DNA of 64,000 nucleotides from Pseudoalteromonas rhizosphaerae. Lineage in GTDB: Bacteria > Pseudomonadota > Gammaproteobacteria > Enterobacterales > Alteromonadaceae. The notes beneath the pieces are model-generated. The model was not told where the DNA came from, did no database searches, and saw nothing but the letters and a program-made list of their open reading frames with translations. The position numbers and the translations under genes were made by a program. Shown here piece after piece: positions 34,803-43,184 of this stretch. Location of the stretch: contig NZ_CABVLM010000016.1 of the NCBI RefSeq assembly GCF_902498845.1, positions 1 through 64,000 of the forward strand, read 5' to 3'. The stretch's first letter is position 1, and every line of letters starts with the position of its first letter.

Positions 34803-35531
34803 TTACTCAGCTTCTACGAAGTCGTCTTTCTCAGCTTGAGCAACGATATTGCTCTCACGACCTTCAGTGATTGCTGCTGCAACTGCGCCTGTGTAAAGGT
34901 TGATTGCACGGATAGCATCATCATTACCAGGTACGATGAAATCAACACCGTCTGGGTTAGAGTTAGTATCAACGATCGCAACAACTGGAATACCTAGGTT
35001 GTTAGCTTCACGGATAGCGATGTGCTCGTGGTCTGCATCGATAACGAAAAGTGCGTCAGGAAGACCACCCATGTTTTTGATACCGCCAAGGCTCTTTTCA
35101 AGCTTTTCCATTTCGCGGTTAAGCATTAACGTTTCTTTCTTAGTTAACTTCTCGAAAGTACCGTCTTGGCTTTGGATCTCAAGGTCTTTAAGACGCTTGA
35201 TTGATTGACGAACTGTTTTCCAGTTAGTCAACATACCACCTAACCAACGGTGATTTACGTAATACTGATCACTAGCGATAGCGGCTTCTTTAACCGACTC
35301 GCTTGCTGCGCGCTTAGTACCAACGAAAAGAACTTTACCTTTGTTTGACGCAGCACCAGTTAAAAACTTAAGTGCGTTGTTGAACATTGGAACAGTTTGC
35401 TCAAGGTTGATGATATGAACACGGTTACGTGCGCCGAAGATGAAAGGCTTCATCTTAGGATTCCAGTAACGTGCTTGGTGACCGAAGTGAACACCAGCTT
35501 GAAGCATGTCGCGCATTGAAACGTTTGCCAT
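34803..35531 (-). CDS. rpsB: 30S ribosomal protein S2
   Basis: S2 binds late to the 30S head/body junction and, in gammaproteobacteria, represses its own mRNA. The 242-residue product (E. coli 241) starts MANVSMRDMLQAGVHFGHQ. It has the family block NPKMKPFIFGARNRVHIINLEQT near 24-46 and the coiled-coil insertion at about 105-150. The mRNA leader is about 175 bases, starting from the promoter at 35717-35745. Confidence 0.98.
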   Translation of the reverse strand: MANVSMRDMLQAGVHFGHQARYWNPKMKPFIFGARNRVHIINLEQTVPMFNNALKFLTGAASNKGKVLFVGTKRAASESVKEAAIASDQYYVNHRWLGGMLTNWKTVRQSIKRLKDLEIQSQDGTFEKLTKKETLMLNREMEKLEKSLGGIKNMGGLPDALFVIDADHEHIAIREANNLGIPVVAIVDTNSNPDGVDFIVPGNDDAIRAINLYTGAVAAAITEGRESNIVAQAEKDDFVEAE

Positions 35532-35709
35532 TTTGTATTTCCTCTGTTTAGTTTAGGGTTAGGCCTCCACATACCCCATAGCACCAACACCGCAGTTAAA
35601 TGAAACTGAAATGCACCCAAGTGTATGTGACGATACGTGTGTGTGTTAAAATAAAATTGTGTTTGCCTTAAATACAAAAAATCATTTAAGAATTTATTTG
35701 TAAAAAGAC
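35532..35709 (-). promoter_or_regulatory. rpsB mRNA leader, candidate S2 autoregulatory site
   Basis: About 175 untranslated bases precede rpsB. Near the start codon, at 35557-35585, the minus strand reads GGGGTATGTGG-AGGCC-TAACCC. This resembles the conserved GG-rich/AGGCCTAACC element I recall from gammaproteobacterial rpsB leaders, where S2 represses rpsB-tsf. Structure and binding are inferred from that memory. Confidence 0.5.
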
Positions 35710-35716
35710 GGCGCGC

Positions 35717-35745
35717 TTTATACCATATTAAAAACAAATATTCAA
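35717..35745 (-). promoter_or_regulatory. strong rpsB promoter
   Basis: On the minus strand TTGAAT (35745-35740) and TATAAA (35722-35717) are separated by exactly 17 bases. TGG lies directly before the -10 (extended -10) and a GCGCGCC discriminator follows it. The GC-rich discriminator is typical of stringently controlled translation genes. Confidence 0.75.
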
Positions 35746-35802
35746 CGTCGCGTGCAAAAATTGTGCGACGATAAATGTGTAAAACTCGACAATGGAGCCT
35801 CC

Positions 35803-36588
35803 ATGAGTGCTGTGATCAAGACCCCTGAAGAAATAGAGAAAATGCGTGTAGCCGGGCGCTTAGCGGCAGATGTCCTGGAAATGATAGAGTCACATGTAGT
35901 TCCCGGTGTAACCACTGATGAACTAAATACAATTTGTCATAATTATATTGTCGATGTGCAAAAGGCAATTCCTGCCCCACTAAATTACCATGGTTTTCCT
36001 AAATCAATTTGCACCTCAGTAAACCATGTAATTTGCCATGGTATTCCTAACGACAAAGCATTAAAAGATGGCGACAGTGTCAATATCGATATCACGGTTA
36101 TCAAAGATGGCTACCACGGCGACACATCAAAAATGTTTCATGTTGGCACGCCAAACATCCAAGGCAAGCGTCTTGCTGAAGTAACGCAAGAAAGCCTGTA
36201 TTTAGCAATAAAAATGGTTAAACCAGGCGTGCGTTTAGGTGATATCGGCGAAGCGATTCAAAAATATGCAGAGAGCTTTAACTACTCAATTGTTCGTGAA
36301 TATTGCGGCCATGGTATTGGTGCAGAGTTTCATGAAGAACCACAAATAATGCATTATGGCCGCGCTGGTACTGGCGAAGCCCTAAAAGCAGGTATGTGTT
36401 TAACTATTGAGCCAATGGTTAACGCGGGTAAACGCCAGTGTAAACTATTAAAAGATGACTGGACTGTGGTTACTAAAGACCGTAGCTTGTCTGCGCAGTG
36501 GGAACACACCTTGTTAGTAACTGAAAATGGTGTTGAAATTTTAACGCTTCGATCAGATGATACGATTGACCGGATCATTGAACATTAA
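35803..36588 (+). CDS. map: methionine aminopeptidase type I
   Basis: Map removes the initiator methionine from nascent proteins. The 261-residue product (E. coli 264) carries the five metal ligands in the expected blocks: aspartates in IDITVIKDGYHGDTSK (near 95-110), histidine in GHGIGAEFHEEP (near 170), and glutamates in TIEPMV and QWEHTLLV. The ATG at 35803, with GGAG upstream, gives the standard N-terminus SAVIKTPEEIEKMR; an earlier in-frame start at 35752 would add 17 unconserved residues. It is divergent from rpsB, as in many gammaproteobacteria. Confidence 0.97.
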   Translation: MSAVIKTPEEIEKMRVAGRLAADVLEMIESHVVPGVTTDELNTICHNYIVDVQKAIPAPLNYHGFPKSICTSVNHVICHGIPNDKALKDGDSVNIDITVIKDGYHGDTSKMFHVGTPNIQGKRLAEVTQESLYLAIKMVKPGVRLGDIGEAIQKYAESFNYSIVREYCGHGIGAEFHEEPQIMHYGRAGTGEALKAGMCLTIEPMVNAGKRQCKLLKDDWTVVTKDRSLSAQWEHTLLVTENGVEILTLRSDDTIDRIIEH

Positions 36589-36641
36589 ATACTGACTCAC
36601 CCGACTTAGGGTGAAATTAGTATGCTAAGGAGCCAGCCCAC

Positions 36642-39260
36642 GTGGCATTACCCAATAAAGTTAAAAAATTGCTCAGCGATGCTGACCAATTAACCGATTA
36701 TCGCGATTGTTCTAATTATTTTTATAAATGGTTACAAAACGAGTTTTCAAAACAGCCAGTCGGTAATTTGATTAATGCCCGGGCTGAGTTTATCGACCGC
36801 TTACTGATTAAACTGTTTCATGTTTATGATTTAGCCCATGAGCCAGATTTAGCCTTGATCGCCGTTGGCGGTTACGGTCGCGGTGAGCTGCATCCCTATT
36901 CAGATATCGATTTTTTACTGCTAGTTACTGAGCAACCTAGTGATGCCGTGTGTGAAAAAATCGGCCAATTTGTGACCATGCTCTGGGATCTTAATTTAGA
37001 AATTGGCCACAGTGTGCGTACCATTGAGCAAGCGATTGAGCAAAAACGTGCCGACGTAACTTTTGCCACTAGCTTGCTTGAAAGTCGACTACTGTTCGGT
37101 AATCACATTGAATATGAAAAACTCAAAGAGCATATTCTTGATACGCCTGTATGGCACTCTGACGAATTCTTTTTAGCAAAAGTACATGAGCAACAACTGC
37201 GTCATAAAAAATGTCACGGTACAGCATACAACCTCGAACCAAATATCAAAGAAAATCCCGGTGGCCTGCGAGATCTGCAAACCATCATTTGGGTTGCTAA
37301 AAAACATTTTAGAGCCGAAACCTTACAAGAGCTTATTAGCCACGGCTATCTCACTCATGAAGAATACCAAGAGCTCCTAGAGTGTTTAGAAAATCTCTGG
37401 AATATCCGTTTTGCGCTGCATTTAGCCGCTGGACGCTCTGAGAACCGGTTGTTATTTGACCATCAACCACTGGCTGCTGATTTACTTGGCTTTGGTAGCG
37501 ATGGTAAAGCCTCAGTTGAGCGGATGATGAAGCGATTATTTAGGATCATGAGCCGGGTCCGTGAGCTAAATCAAATGTTGTTATCATATTTTGAACAAAG
37601 CATTTTACCGGAAAGTAACGAACAAGCAGTAGTTGAACTCGATCGTAATTTCGAACGTGTTGGCCATCAAATTAGGGTAAAAAATCCGTCCGTGTTCTTT
37701 CGCCGTGATCAACTATTTGTATTGTTCGAACATATTGCCGATAACCCTGAAATTACCCATATTTACCCAAGTACTATCCGTACCATCCGCCAAGTGCGCC
37801 GTCGTCTGTTAGGAGATTTGCAAGATTATGCCGCCTGTCGTGAAGCCTTTTTACGGCTAATTAAACACCCTAACGGCATGGGCCGTGCATTTACTTTAAT
37901 GCACAAGCACGGCATGCTTGCCGCTTATTTACCCCAGTGGCGAAACATTTTTGGACAGATGCAATTTGACTTATTTCACGCTTATACTGTGGATGAACAT
38001 ACTCATAAGTTGATCAATAACATTTATCAATATTTTGATAAAGCAAACGTCAGTGAGTTTCCTATTTGTTGTGAAATAGTCACCCGCATGGACAAGCCCG
38101 AGCTACTGTATTTAGCGGGCATCTTCCATGACATTGCCAAAGGCCGTGGCGGCGATCACTCAGAACTCGGTGCTGTTGATGCCATTGCTTTTGCCAAATT
38201 ACACCGTTTTTCAACTTCCGATGGCAAATTGATTGCTTGGCTAGTTAGTAACCATTTACTTATGTCTGTAACTGCACAGCGTAAAGATATTAATGACCCA
38301 GATGTGATCAAAGACTTTGCTACTCGAGTTAAAACCGAACGACAACTTGATTATCTATACTGCTTAACCGTCGCAGATATTCGCGCCACTAACGACAACT
38401 TGTGGAATGATTGGAAAAACACCTTGTTGCGTGAGCTTTACCTGCATACTCAAAGGGCGTTACGGTTAGGCCTTGAAAATCCTATGGATCAGCGCGACCA
38501 AATTCGCGATAAAAAGCATCAAGCCAAACAAAGGTTAATCAACAATGGCTATGATGAAAATCAGATTGATTTAATTTGGAGCCGTTTTAAAGCAAATTAC
38601 TTTACGGCCTTTAGTGAACAACAACTATCATGGCACACCGAACATTTACTAAACTGCGTTGATTTAAGCCAACCCAGTGTTGCGGTATCAAATACAGCCA
38701 TGCACGGCGGTACACAGATTTTTGTTTATAGCCCCTACTCCGGCGGTTTATTTGCCCGTTTAGTAAGTGTGATCGGCTCTAAAAAAGCGCAAATTCAACA
38801 TGCTCAAGTGCTCACCACTCGCGACGGCTATGTGCTGTTTAGCTTTGTCGTACTTGAAGTCAGTGGCGACCCGATTGCCAGCGCTCAAGCGCAGTCAATC
38901 AAACGCGGCCTTGATCAAGCGCTTGCTGATCCGAAAAAGAAAATTCGCTTTAAAAAGAACCGCTCACAACGCTTTAAAGATTTTAATATTAAACCAAAAA
39001 TTATCCTGCGCCCTCACCCGCGTAAAGACCGCAGCTTAATCGAAATTCAAGCGGTAGATATTCCTGGCTTATTAACCAAAATTGCCGAAGTGTTTCAAGC
39101 CCATTTATTACATATACACGCCGCGCGGATCACCACCGTAGGTGAACGTGCAGAAGATTTCTTCGTGGTATCGAATAACGAATACCAAGCTCTTACCGAC
39201 GAAGAACAAGCAAAAATTCATCAAGCATTGCGTAAAAAACTCAACGCAGAAACCGAATAA
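36642..39260 (+). CDS. glnD: bifunctional uridylyltransferase/uridylyl-removing enzyme
   Basis: GlnD senses glutamine and uridylylates or deuridylylates the PII proteins that control glutamine synthetase and the Ntr response. The 872-residue product has the nucleotidyltransferase motif GGYGRGELHPYSDID (near 76-90), an HD-domain hydrolase (FHDIAKGRGGDHSELG, near 500) and two C-terminal ACT domains (from about 690 and 800) that bind glutamine. The start is GTG at 36642 with AAGGAG nine bases upstream. The order map-glnD-dapD is conserved in gammaproteobacteria. Confidence 0.97.
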   Translation: MALPNKVKKLLSDADQLTDYRDCSNYFYKWLQNEFSKQPVGNLINARAEFIDRLLIKLFHVYDLAHEPDLALIAVGGYGRGELHPYSDIDFLLLVTEQPSDAVCEKIGQFVTMLWDLNLEIGHSVRTIEQAIEQKRADVTFATSLLESRLLFGNHIEYEKLKEHILDTPVWHSDEFFLAKVHEQQLRHKKCHGTAYNLEPNIKENPGGLRDLQTIIWVAKKHFRAETLQELISHGYLTHEEYQELLECLENLWNIRFALHLAAGRSENRLLFDHQPLAADLLGFGSDGKASVERMMKRLFRIMSRVRELNQMLLSYFEQSILPESNEQAVVELDRNFERVGHQIRVKNPSVFFRRDQLFVLFEHIADNPEITHIYPSTIRTIRQVRRRLLGDLQDYAACREAFLRLIKHPNGMGRAFTLMHKHGMLAAYLPQWRNIFGQMQFDLFHAYTVDEHTHKLINNIYQYFDKANVSEFPICCEIVTRMDKPELLYLAGIFHDIAKGRGGDHSELGAVDAIAFAKLHRFSTSDGKLIAWLVSNHLLMSVTAQRKDINDPDVIKDFATRVKTERQLDYLYCLTVADIRATNDNLWNDWKNTLLRELYLHTQRALRLGLENPMDQRDQIRDKKHQAKQRLINNGYDENQIDLIWSRFKANYFTAFSEQQLSWHTEHLLNCVDLSQPSVAVSNTAMHGGTQIFVYSPYSGGLFARLVSVIGSKKAQIQHAQVLTTRDGYVLFSFVVLEVSGDPIASAQAQSIKRGLDQALADPKKKIRFKKNRSQRFKDFNIKPKIILRPHPRKDRSLIEIQAVDIPGLLTKIAEVFQAHLLHIHAARITTVGERAEDFFVVSNNEYQALTDEEQAKIHQALRKKLNAETE

Positions 39261-39269
39261 GAGGATCTT

Positions 39270-40097
39270 ATGTCAGATTTAAAAACCACCATTGAAAACG
39301 CCTGGGATAACCGTGATAGCATCCGCCCGAGCACAGTACCTAGTGATGTAAAACAAGCCATAATCGATGTACTTGAGCTACTTGATAGTGGTGCCGCACG
39401 CGTTGCTGAAAAAATCAGTGGTGAGTGGGTTGTCCATCAATGGCTAAAAAAAGCCGTGTTACTGTCGTTTCGTATTCGTGACAATCAACCAATGAACGAC
39501 GGCGTAAACCAGTTTTATGACAAAGTACCACTTAAATTTAGCGACTATACACCGGAGCAATTTCAGCAAGGTGGCATGCGCGTTGTACCAAACGCTGTTG
39601 CCCGTAAAGGCAGCTTTGTCGGTAAAAATGTAGTATTGATGCCATCATATGTAAACATTGGTGCTTACGTTGATGATGGCACTATGGTTGATACATGGGC
39701 CACTGTAGGCTCGTGTGCACAAATTGGTAAGAACGTACACTTGTCAGGAGGTGTTGGCATAGGTGGCGTTTTAGAGCCATTACAAGCCAATCCTACTATC
39801 ATTGAAGATAACTGTTTTATTGGTGCACGCTCTGAAATTGTAGAAGGCGTGATCGTTGAAGAAGGCGCTGTTATTTCAATGGGTGTTTACATCAGCCAAA
39901 GTACTCGCATTTACGACCGCGAAACTGGCGAGATCCACTACGGCCGCGTACCAGCAGGTGCTGTGGTTGTTCCAGGCGCACTGCCATCAAAAGACGGTAC
40001 TCACAGCTTGTACGCTGCAATTATCGTGAAAAAAGTAGATCAGCAAACCCGCGAAAAAGTAGGGATTAATGCATTATTGAGATCGATAGACGAATAA
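39270..40097 (+). CDS. dapD: tetrahydrodipicolinate N-succinyltransferase
   Basis: DapD transfers succinyl from succinyl-CoA to tetrahydrodipicolinate in the lysine/diaminopimelate pathway. The 275-residue product (E. coli 274) has a helical N-terminal domain, then a left-handed beta-helix of hexapeptide repeats. GGVGIGGVLEPLQANP near 152-167 and ARSEIVEGV near 178 are diagnostic. It starts nine bases after glnD with GAGGAT as Shine-Dalgarno and ends in a clear terminator. Confidence 0.98.
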   Translation: MSDLKTTIENAWDNRDSIRPSTVPSDVKQAIIDVLELLDSGAARVAEKISGEWVVHQWLKKAVLLSFRIRDNQPMNDGVNQFYDKVPLKFSDYTPEQFQQGGMRVVPNAVARKGSFVGKNVVLMPSYVNIGAYVDDGTMVDTWATVGSCAQIGKNVHLSGGVGIGGVLEPLQANPTIIEDNCFIGARSEIVEGVIVEEGAVISMGVYISQSTRIYDRETGEIHYGRVPAGAVVVPGALPSKDGTHSLYAAIIVKKVDQQTREKVGINALLRSIDE

Positions 40098-40153
40098 TAG
40101 AGAGCTGAAAAGTTCTAAACGATAAGCTGATTGACATTAACAGTAAATAAATG

Positions 40154-40187
40154 AAAGCCCTAAATCTATATAGATCTAGGGCTTTTT
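40154..40187 (+). terminator. dapD terminator
   Basis: A perfect AGCCCTA/TAGGGCT stem (40156-40162 with 40177-40183), with a further palindromic ATCTATATAGAT inside, is followed by TTTTT. It lies about 60 bases after dapD. Confidence 0.9.
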
Positions 40188-40337
40188 CTATCTGTGTTAT
40201 TTTCTCTTTTATGATAAATATCACCTTTAAATACAACATACTTGATAGCTAAGAACTTATTCTGGTTTATTAGCTTTGATTTGTATGACTGCGGCAACTA
40301 TAATTATTAATCACATCATTAAGTAACTGAGATCAAG

Positions 40338-41351
40338 TTGTTACGGCTTTTCGTTATATGTTGGTTCCTGTTACTTGGTTTTCAGCAAGCTTTTGCTACT
40401 GAACTAAGCACTTTTGAAAATAAGTTAAACGAAGCTGAAGACTACCTTGTGGTCAACCCAGCGCAATCTATTATTATTCTTGAAAATCTTGACGATATCG
40501 ATAAAGTTTCACCTGAGTTATTTATTCGTTGGCATCTTATTAACGCCCGAGCAGCCGTTCCGACCAGCCAATTTGACCGCCTTCATCAGTCTGTAGATGC
40601 AATATTTAGTCAGCAGCAAGCCCCTTATTTCAAAAAGAAAATAACGTCCATTATGAGTGCGTTAGGTATTTGGCTACGCTATGCAGAGTATTTAGACGAT
40701 GCCCAACTAAGTTTTCAATGTGGTTATAAATACGCTGAAAATGATCGTCAACGCTTGACGCTTACCAACAGTATGGCACTGGTCGCTATGGCACAAAATA
40801 ACAATGACGAAGCGCGAAACCTATATGCCGAAAGCTATAATTTTACGGTGCGTTTGAACCTCCCTAACGTTGTCGCCATGATAGAAAGTAACTTGGGCTA
40901 TTTGGCACTTGATGAGAATAAAATCCCAGAAGCTGAACATTATTTTCGTAGTGCCTTAAGCCGTTATCAAATTATTGACAAGCGAGCGGGACAAATTTCT
41001 GCAGGATTAAATCTGTTAATGGTATTTTTGATCCAAGATCAAACAATAAACTTTGAAAGGTTATACGGACCCACATCCACTTTAACCCATGCCTTTCCCA
41101 ATGAGGCTAAACAAGCTTTATTACTCTGGCTGGAAATGCGTTTTAAAAAACTTAAAGGAAATTATGTTAGCCGAAAGGACAAAGCAAAATTGCAAATAGC
41201 TTACGAGCAATTAGAAAGCGATCAAATGAAAACCTTTGTACACCGTTACTTTGCTAAAAAGCTCGAAGTCCCTATCGCACCACCAAAGAAAATCCCCCCT
41301 AAAAAGTTTACTCGTTCTTGGTTTGAGTTAGTTAAAAAATGTCAGTGGTAA
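40338..41351 (+). CDS. periplasmic TPR-like helical repeat protein, unknown function
   Basis: This 337-residue protein begins with a signal peptide (MLRLFVICWFLLLGFQQAFA, cleavage about residue 20). It continues with helical hairpins that look like tetratricopeptide repeats, clearest at about 150-220 (MALVAMAQNNNDEARNLYAESY, then LGYLALDENKIPEAEHYFRSAL). The C-terminus is basic and proline-rich (PPKKIPPKKF). Such N-terminal regions precede kinase or GGDEF domains in Alteromonadales sensors, but no output domain is present here, so this may be a stand-alone scaffold or a truncated sensor. The start is TTG at 40338, with a weak GAG upstream. No family was recognised. Confidence 0.7.
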   Translation: MLRLFVICWFLLLGFQQAFATELSTFENKLNEAEDYLVVNPAQSIIILENLDDIDKVSPELFIRWHLINARAAVPTSQFDRLHQSVDAIFSQQQAPYFKKKITSIMSALGIWLRYAEYLDDAQLSFQCGYKYAENDRQRLTLTNSMALVAMAQNNNDEARNLYAESYNFTVRLNLPNVVAMIESNLGYLALDENKIPEAEHYFRSALSRYQIIDKRAGQISAGLNLLMVFLIQDQTINFERLYGPTSTLTHAFPNEAKQALLLWLEMRFKKLKGNYVSRKDKAKLQIAYEQLESDQMKTFVHRYFAKKLEVPIAPPKKIPPKKFTRSWFELVKKCQW

Positions 41352-41641
41352 TTGTTGGTGGCACTTTACAACATCTCCCTTTTTTCTTATTACCAACTGG
41401 GCAGATTTAATTCGCAGCGCTGGGGTTCACGCCTGAGCAATTTGGTTATAGTGAGATTTTTTTGGGACTTGGCTCACTGCTGGGGAGTTACCTTAACAAC
41501 GGCTTGCTGGCGAAGCATGTGTCGCAGCATTTGCTGTTGCAAGCTGCCGCGACTTTACTCACGTTGGGTGCTGTCGGTGTTTACCTAATACAAGATTCGA
41601 TTTGGTTTATCACGCAGTGTATTAAGCACTATAGTCGTTAA
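41352..41641 (+). pseudogene. remnant of an MFS transporter (Bcr/CflA-like tail)
   Basis: The open frame 41411-41641 has no usable start. It encodes about 76 residues that look like the end of a major facilitator protein: GFTPEQFGYSEIFLGLGSLLGS, a typical mid-protein loop and helix of Bcr/CflA drug exporters, then two hydrophobic helices and a basic tail. Just upstream, another frame reads PFFLITNWADLIRSAG, which would continue naturally into it, so a frameshift near 41408-41425 is likely. The N-terminal two thirds of the gene are gone. This is inference from family memory. Confidence 0.55.
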
Positions 41642-41723
41642 ACAAATCGATTGAATTTAGTGAAGCGGCAACGAGCTGATCTTGGGATAGATGTTAAGTT
41701 CATTTTTAAACGATAGTCAGGTT

Positions 41724-41885
41724 ATACCAATCGTGTTAAGTTACTGACCATTTATAGCCACAGATAAATGGAGTGATAACAAGGCATAAATTTTGACATG
41801 CAGTTGTTCTACTTGAAAAAATTATAACGCAGTTAGCGCTTTATTTAGCTCGCTAGAATGGTTAAATATTTAAGTCGATTGGTAT
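41724..41885. mobile_element. MITE-like element with 10-bp terminal inverted repeats
   Basis: ATACCAATCG at 41724-41733 is exactly repeated inverted at 41876-41885, and the similarity continues with TTAA-type bases inside both ends. The 162-bp interior has no reading frame. Its right half (GCAGTTAGCGCTTTATTTAG at 41829-41848 and onward) resembles, from memory, a short repeat scattered in Pseudoalteromonas intergenic regions. It lies between the decayed transporter and the DUF2804 gene and could have mobilised or truncated its neighbour. Confidence 0.65.
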
Positions 41886-41895
41886 TAAGTACTCT

Positions 41896-42924
41896 TTACC
41901 ACTTCGCATAGTGGTCTTCGGTAAATCCCCATTCGCCGTTAAGTGTGATAACTTCGTCTGCAAGAGTTATTTCACCATAGTAACGGCCGAAGTGTTGAGT
42001 GAAGTTAGTCGCGATAATAATTAAGTTGGTTTTATCTTGGCGTTTACCTGCTGGTTCGAAGTATAAATTGATGATACCGTCGTTTGAACGCAGCCGCCAT
42101 TTACTCGTTGCTTTAGCATTACCATAGCGCTCAAATTGAAAATCGACCATATCAATTTTATAAAGCGTGCCATCGAGCCACAAGGCGTTTTCGGTAAAAC
42201 CTGTTTCAATAACCCCCGCACTTAAATTTAAACCTAAGCGGCGGCCATCAGCTAATGTGCAGGCTAAACTCCCCCAGTTCCAAAAGGTTTCGCGACGCAT
42301 GAAACCCGCGCTCCAATCAACACTTGCCAGTATTTTAAGCTCTTCAAATACATATTTTTTACCACGCCACTGAAGTGTTCCAGTACAGGGTAATGCGGCA
42401 GTTTTTTGGGTAAAATGAAAGCCTGTAAAACCGGCACGAACACACACCGCAAGCGGGTTATAATTTATCGATTCATCAATACAGGCACTAATTTTCAGCC
42501 CGGACTTTAAATTTACCTCTACCGAGCGTATTTGCGGCTTAGCGGTTGTATTAATAGTTACGCTGTTACGCCCTTTTCGAAAAGTCGCTTGCCCGGTGTT
42601 TGGTGTGCTATCAATACACGTATTTAAAGCCAGTAAGCTGATAAAACTGACTTCATCGAATTCTGTCGTTTGTGGGTCGTATACATATACAAAACATTGA
42701 CTCGCAATTTTTAAATCAACGATCGCTAAACCAATAATTAACTGCTCGCAACTCAAACTAATAAATTGAAATTGATTAAAGCTTAACTTTTTAAAAAGCG
42801 TACTTCTGGATTTACCCATAGTACTACGCAGGTCAAAATCCAAGTAATTGATGTCATCTACTCCATCTGGAAAAATACCAAAGTCGGCTTGTCCATCTTG
42901 GTCAATCAGCTCATGCTTTTTCAT
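41896..42924 (-). CDS. DUF2804 domain protein
   Basis: This 342-residue soluble protein has no signal peptide. The C-terminal half has the pattern I associate with DUF2804: DWSAGFMRRETFWNWGS (near 203-219), LNLSAG (near 233), ENALWLDGTLYKID (near 245) and the ending GEWGFTEDHYAKW. The tryptophan- and glycine-rich beta-sheet pattern suggests a lipid- or carotenoid-binding hydratase-like sandwich, but no enzymatic function is known. AAGGAG precedes the ATG. It stands alone, with the MITE-like element directly at its 3' end. Confidence 0.82.
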   Translation of the reverse strand: MKKHELIDQDGQADFGIFPDGVDDINYLDFDLRSTMGKSRSTLFKKLSFNQFQFISLSCEQLIIGLAIVDLKIASQCFVYVYDPQTTEFDEVSFISLLALNTCIDSTPNTGQATFRKGRNSVTINTTAKPQIRSVEVNLKSGLKISACIDESINYNPLAVCVRAGFTGFHFTQKTAALPCTGTLQWRGKKYVFEELKILASVDWSAGFMRRETFWNWGSLACTLADGRRLGLNLSAGVIETGFTENALWLDGTLYKIDMVDFQFERYGNAKATSKWRLRSNDGIINLYFEPAGKRQDKTNLIIIATNFTQHFGRYYGEITLADEVITLNGEWGFTEDHYAKW

Positions 42925-43184
42925 AATAAGCTCCTTGCTTTTTAAACAACATTTTATCGATTAAAAATATTGTTGGTAAGTCTAACTCAAAACAACTTAA
43001 AAATGATCGCTTAAAAAAGTGCCACCGAATTTATACTTAAAGTGTTACAAGTTATTACAAAATTGCCTCTTTTGGCTGATTTAGTGGTTTCTTGGTTACT
43101 TTTTGACATACATTCTATTTATGATAGTGGCGCTTTTTTTACATATCACTACAATGCACAAAAACAAATATTGGAAGACACACA

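Noticed and set aside
41352..41588. Open frame of 78 codons after the TPR gene
   Set aside because: It is cysteine- and tryptophan-rich noise; the frame 41411-41641 has the MFS-like sequence.
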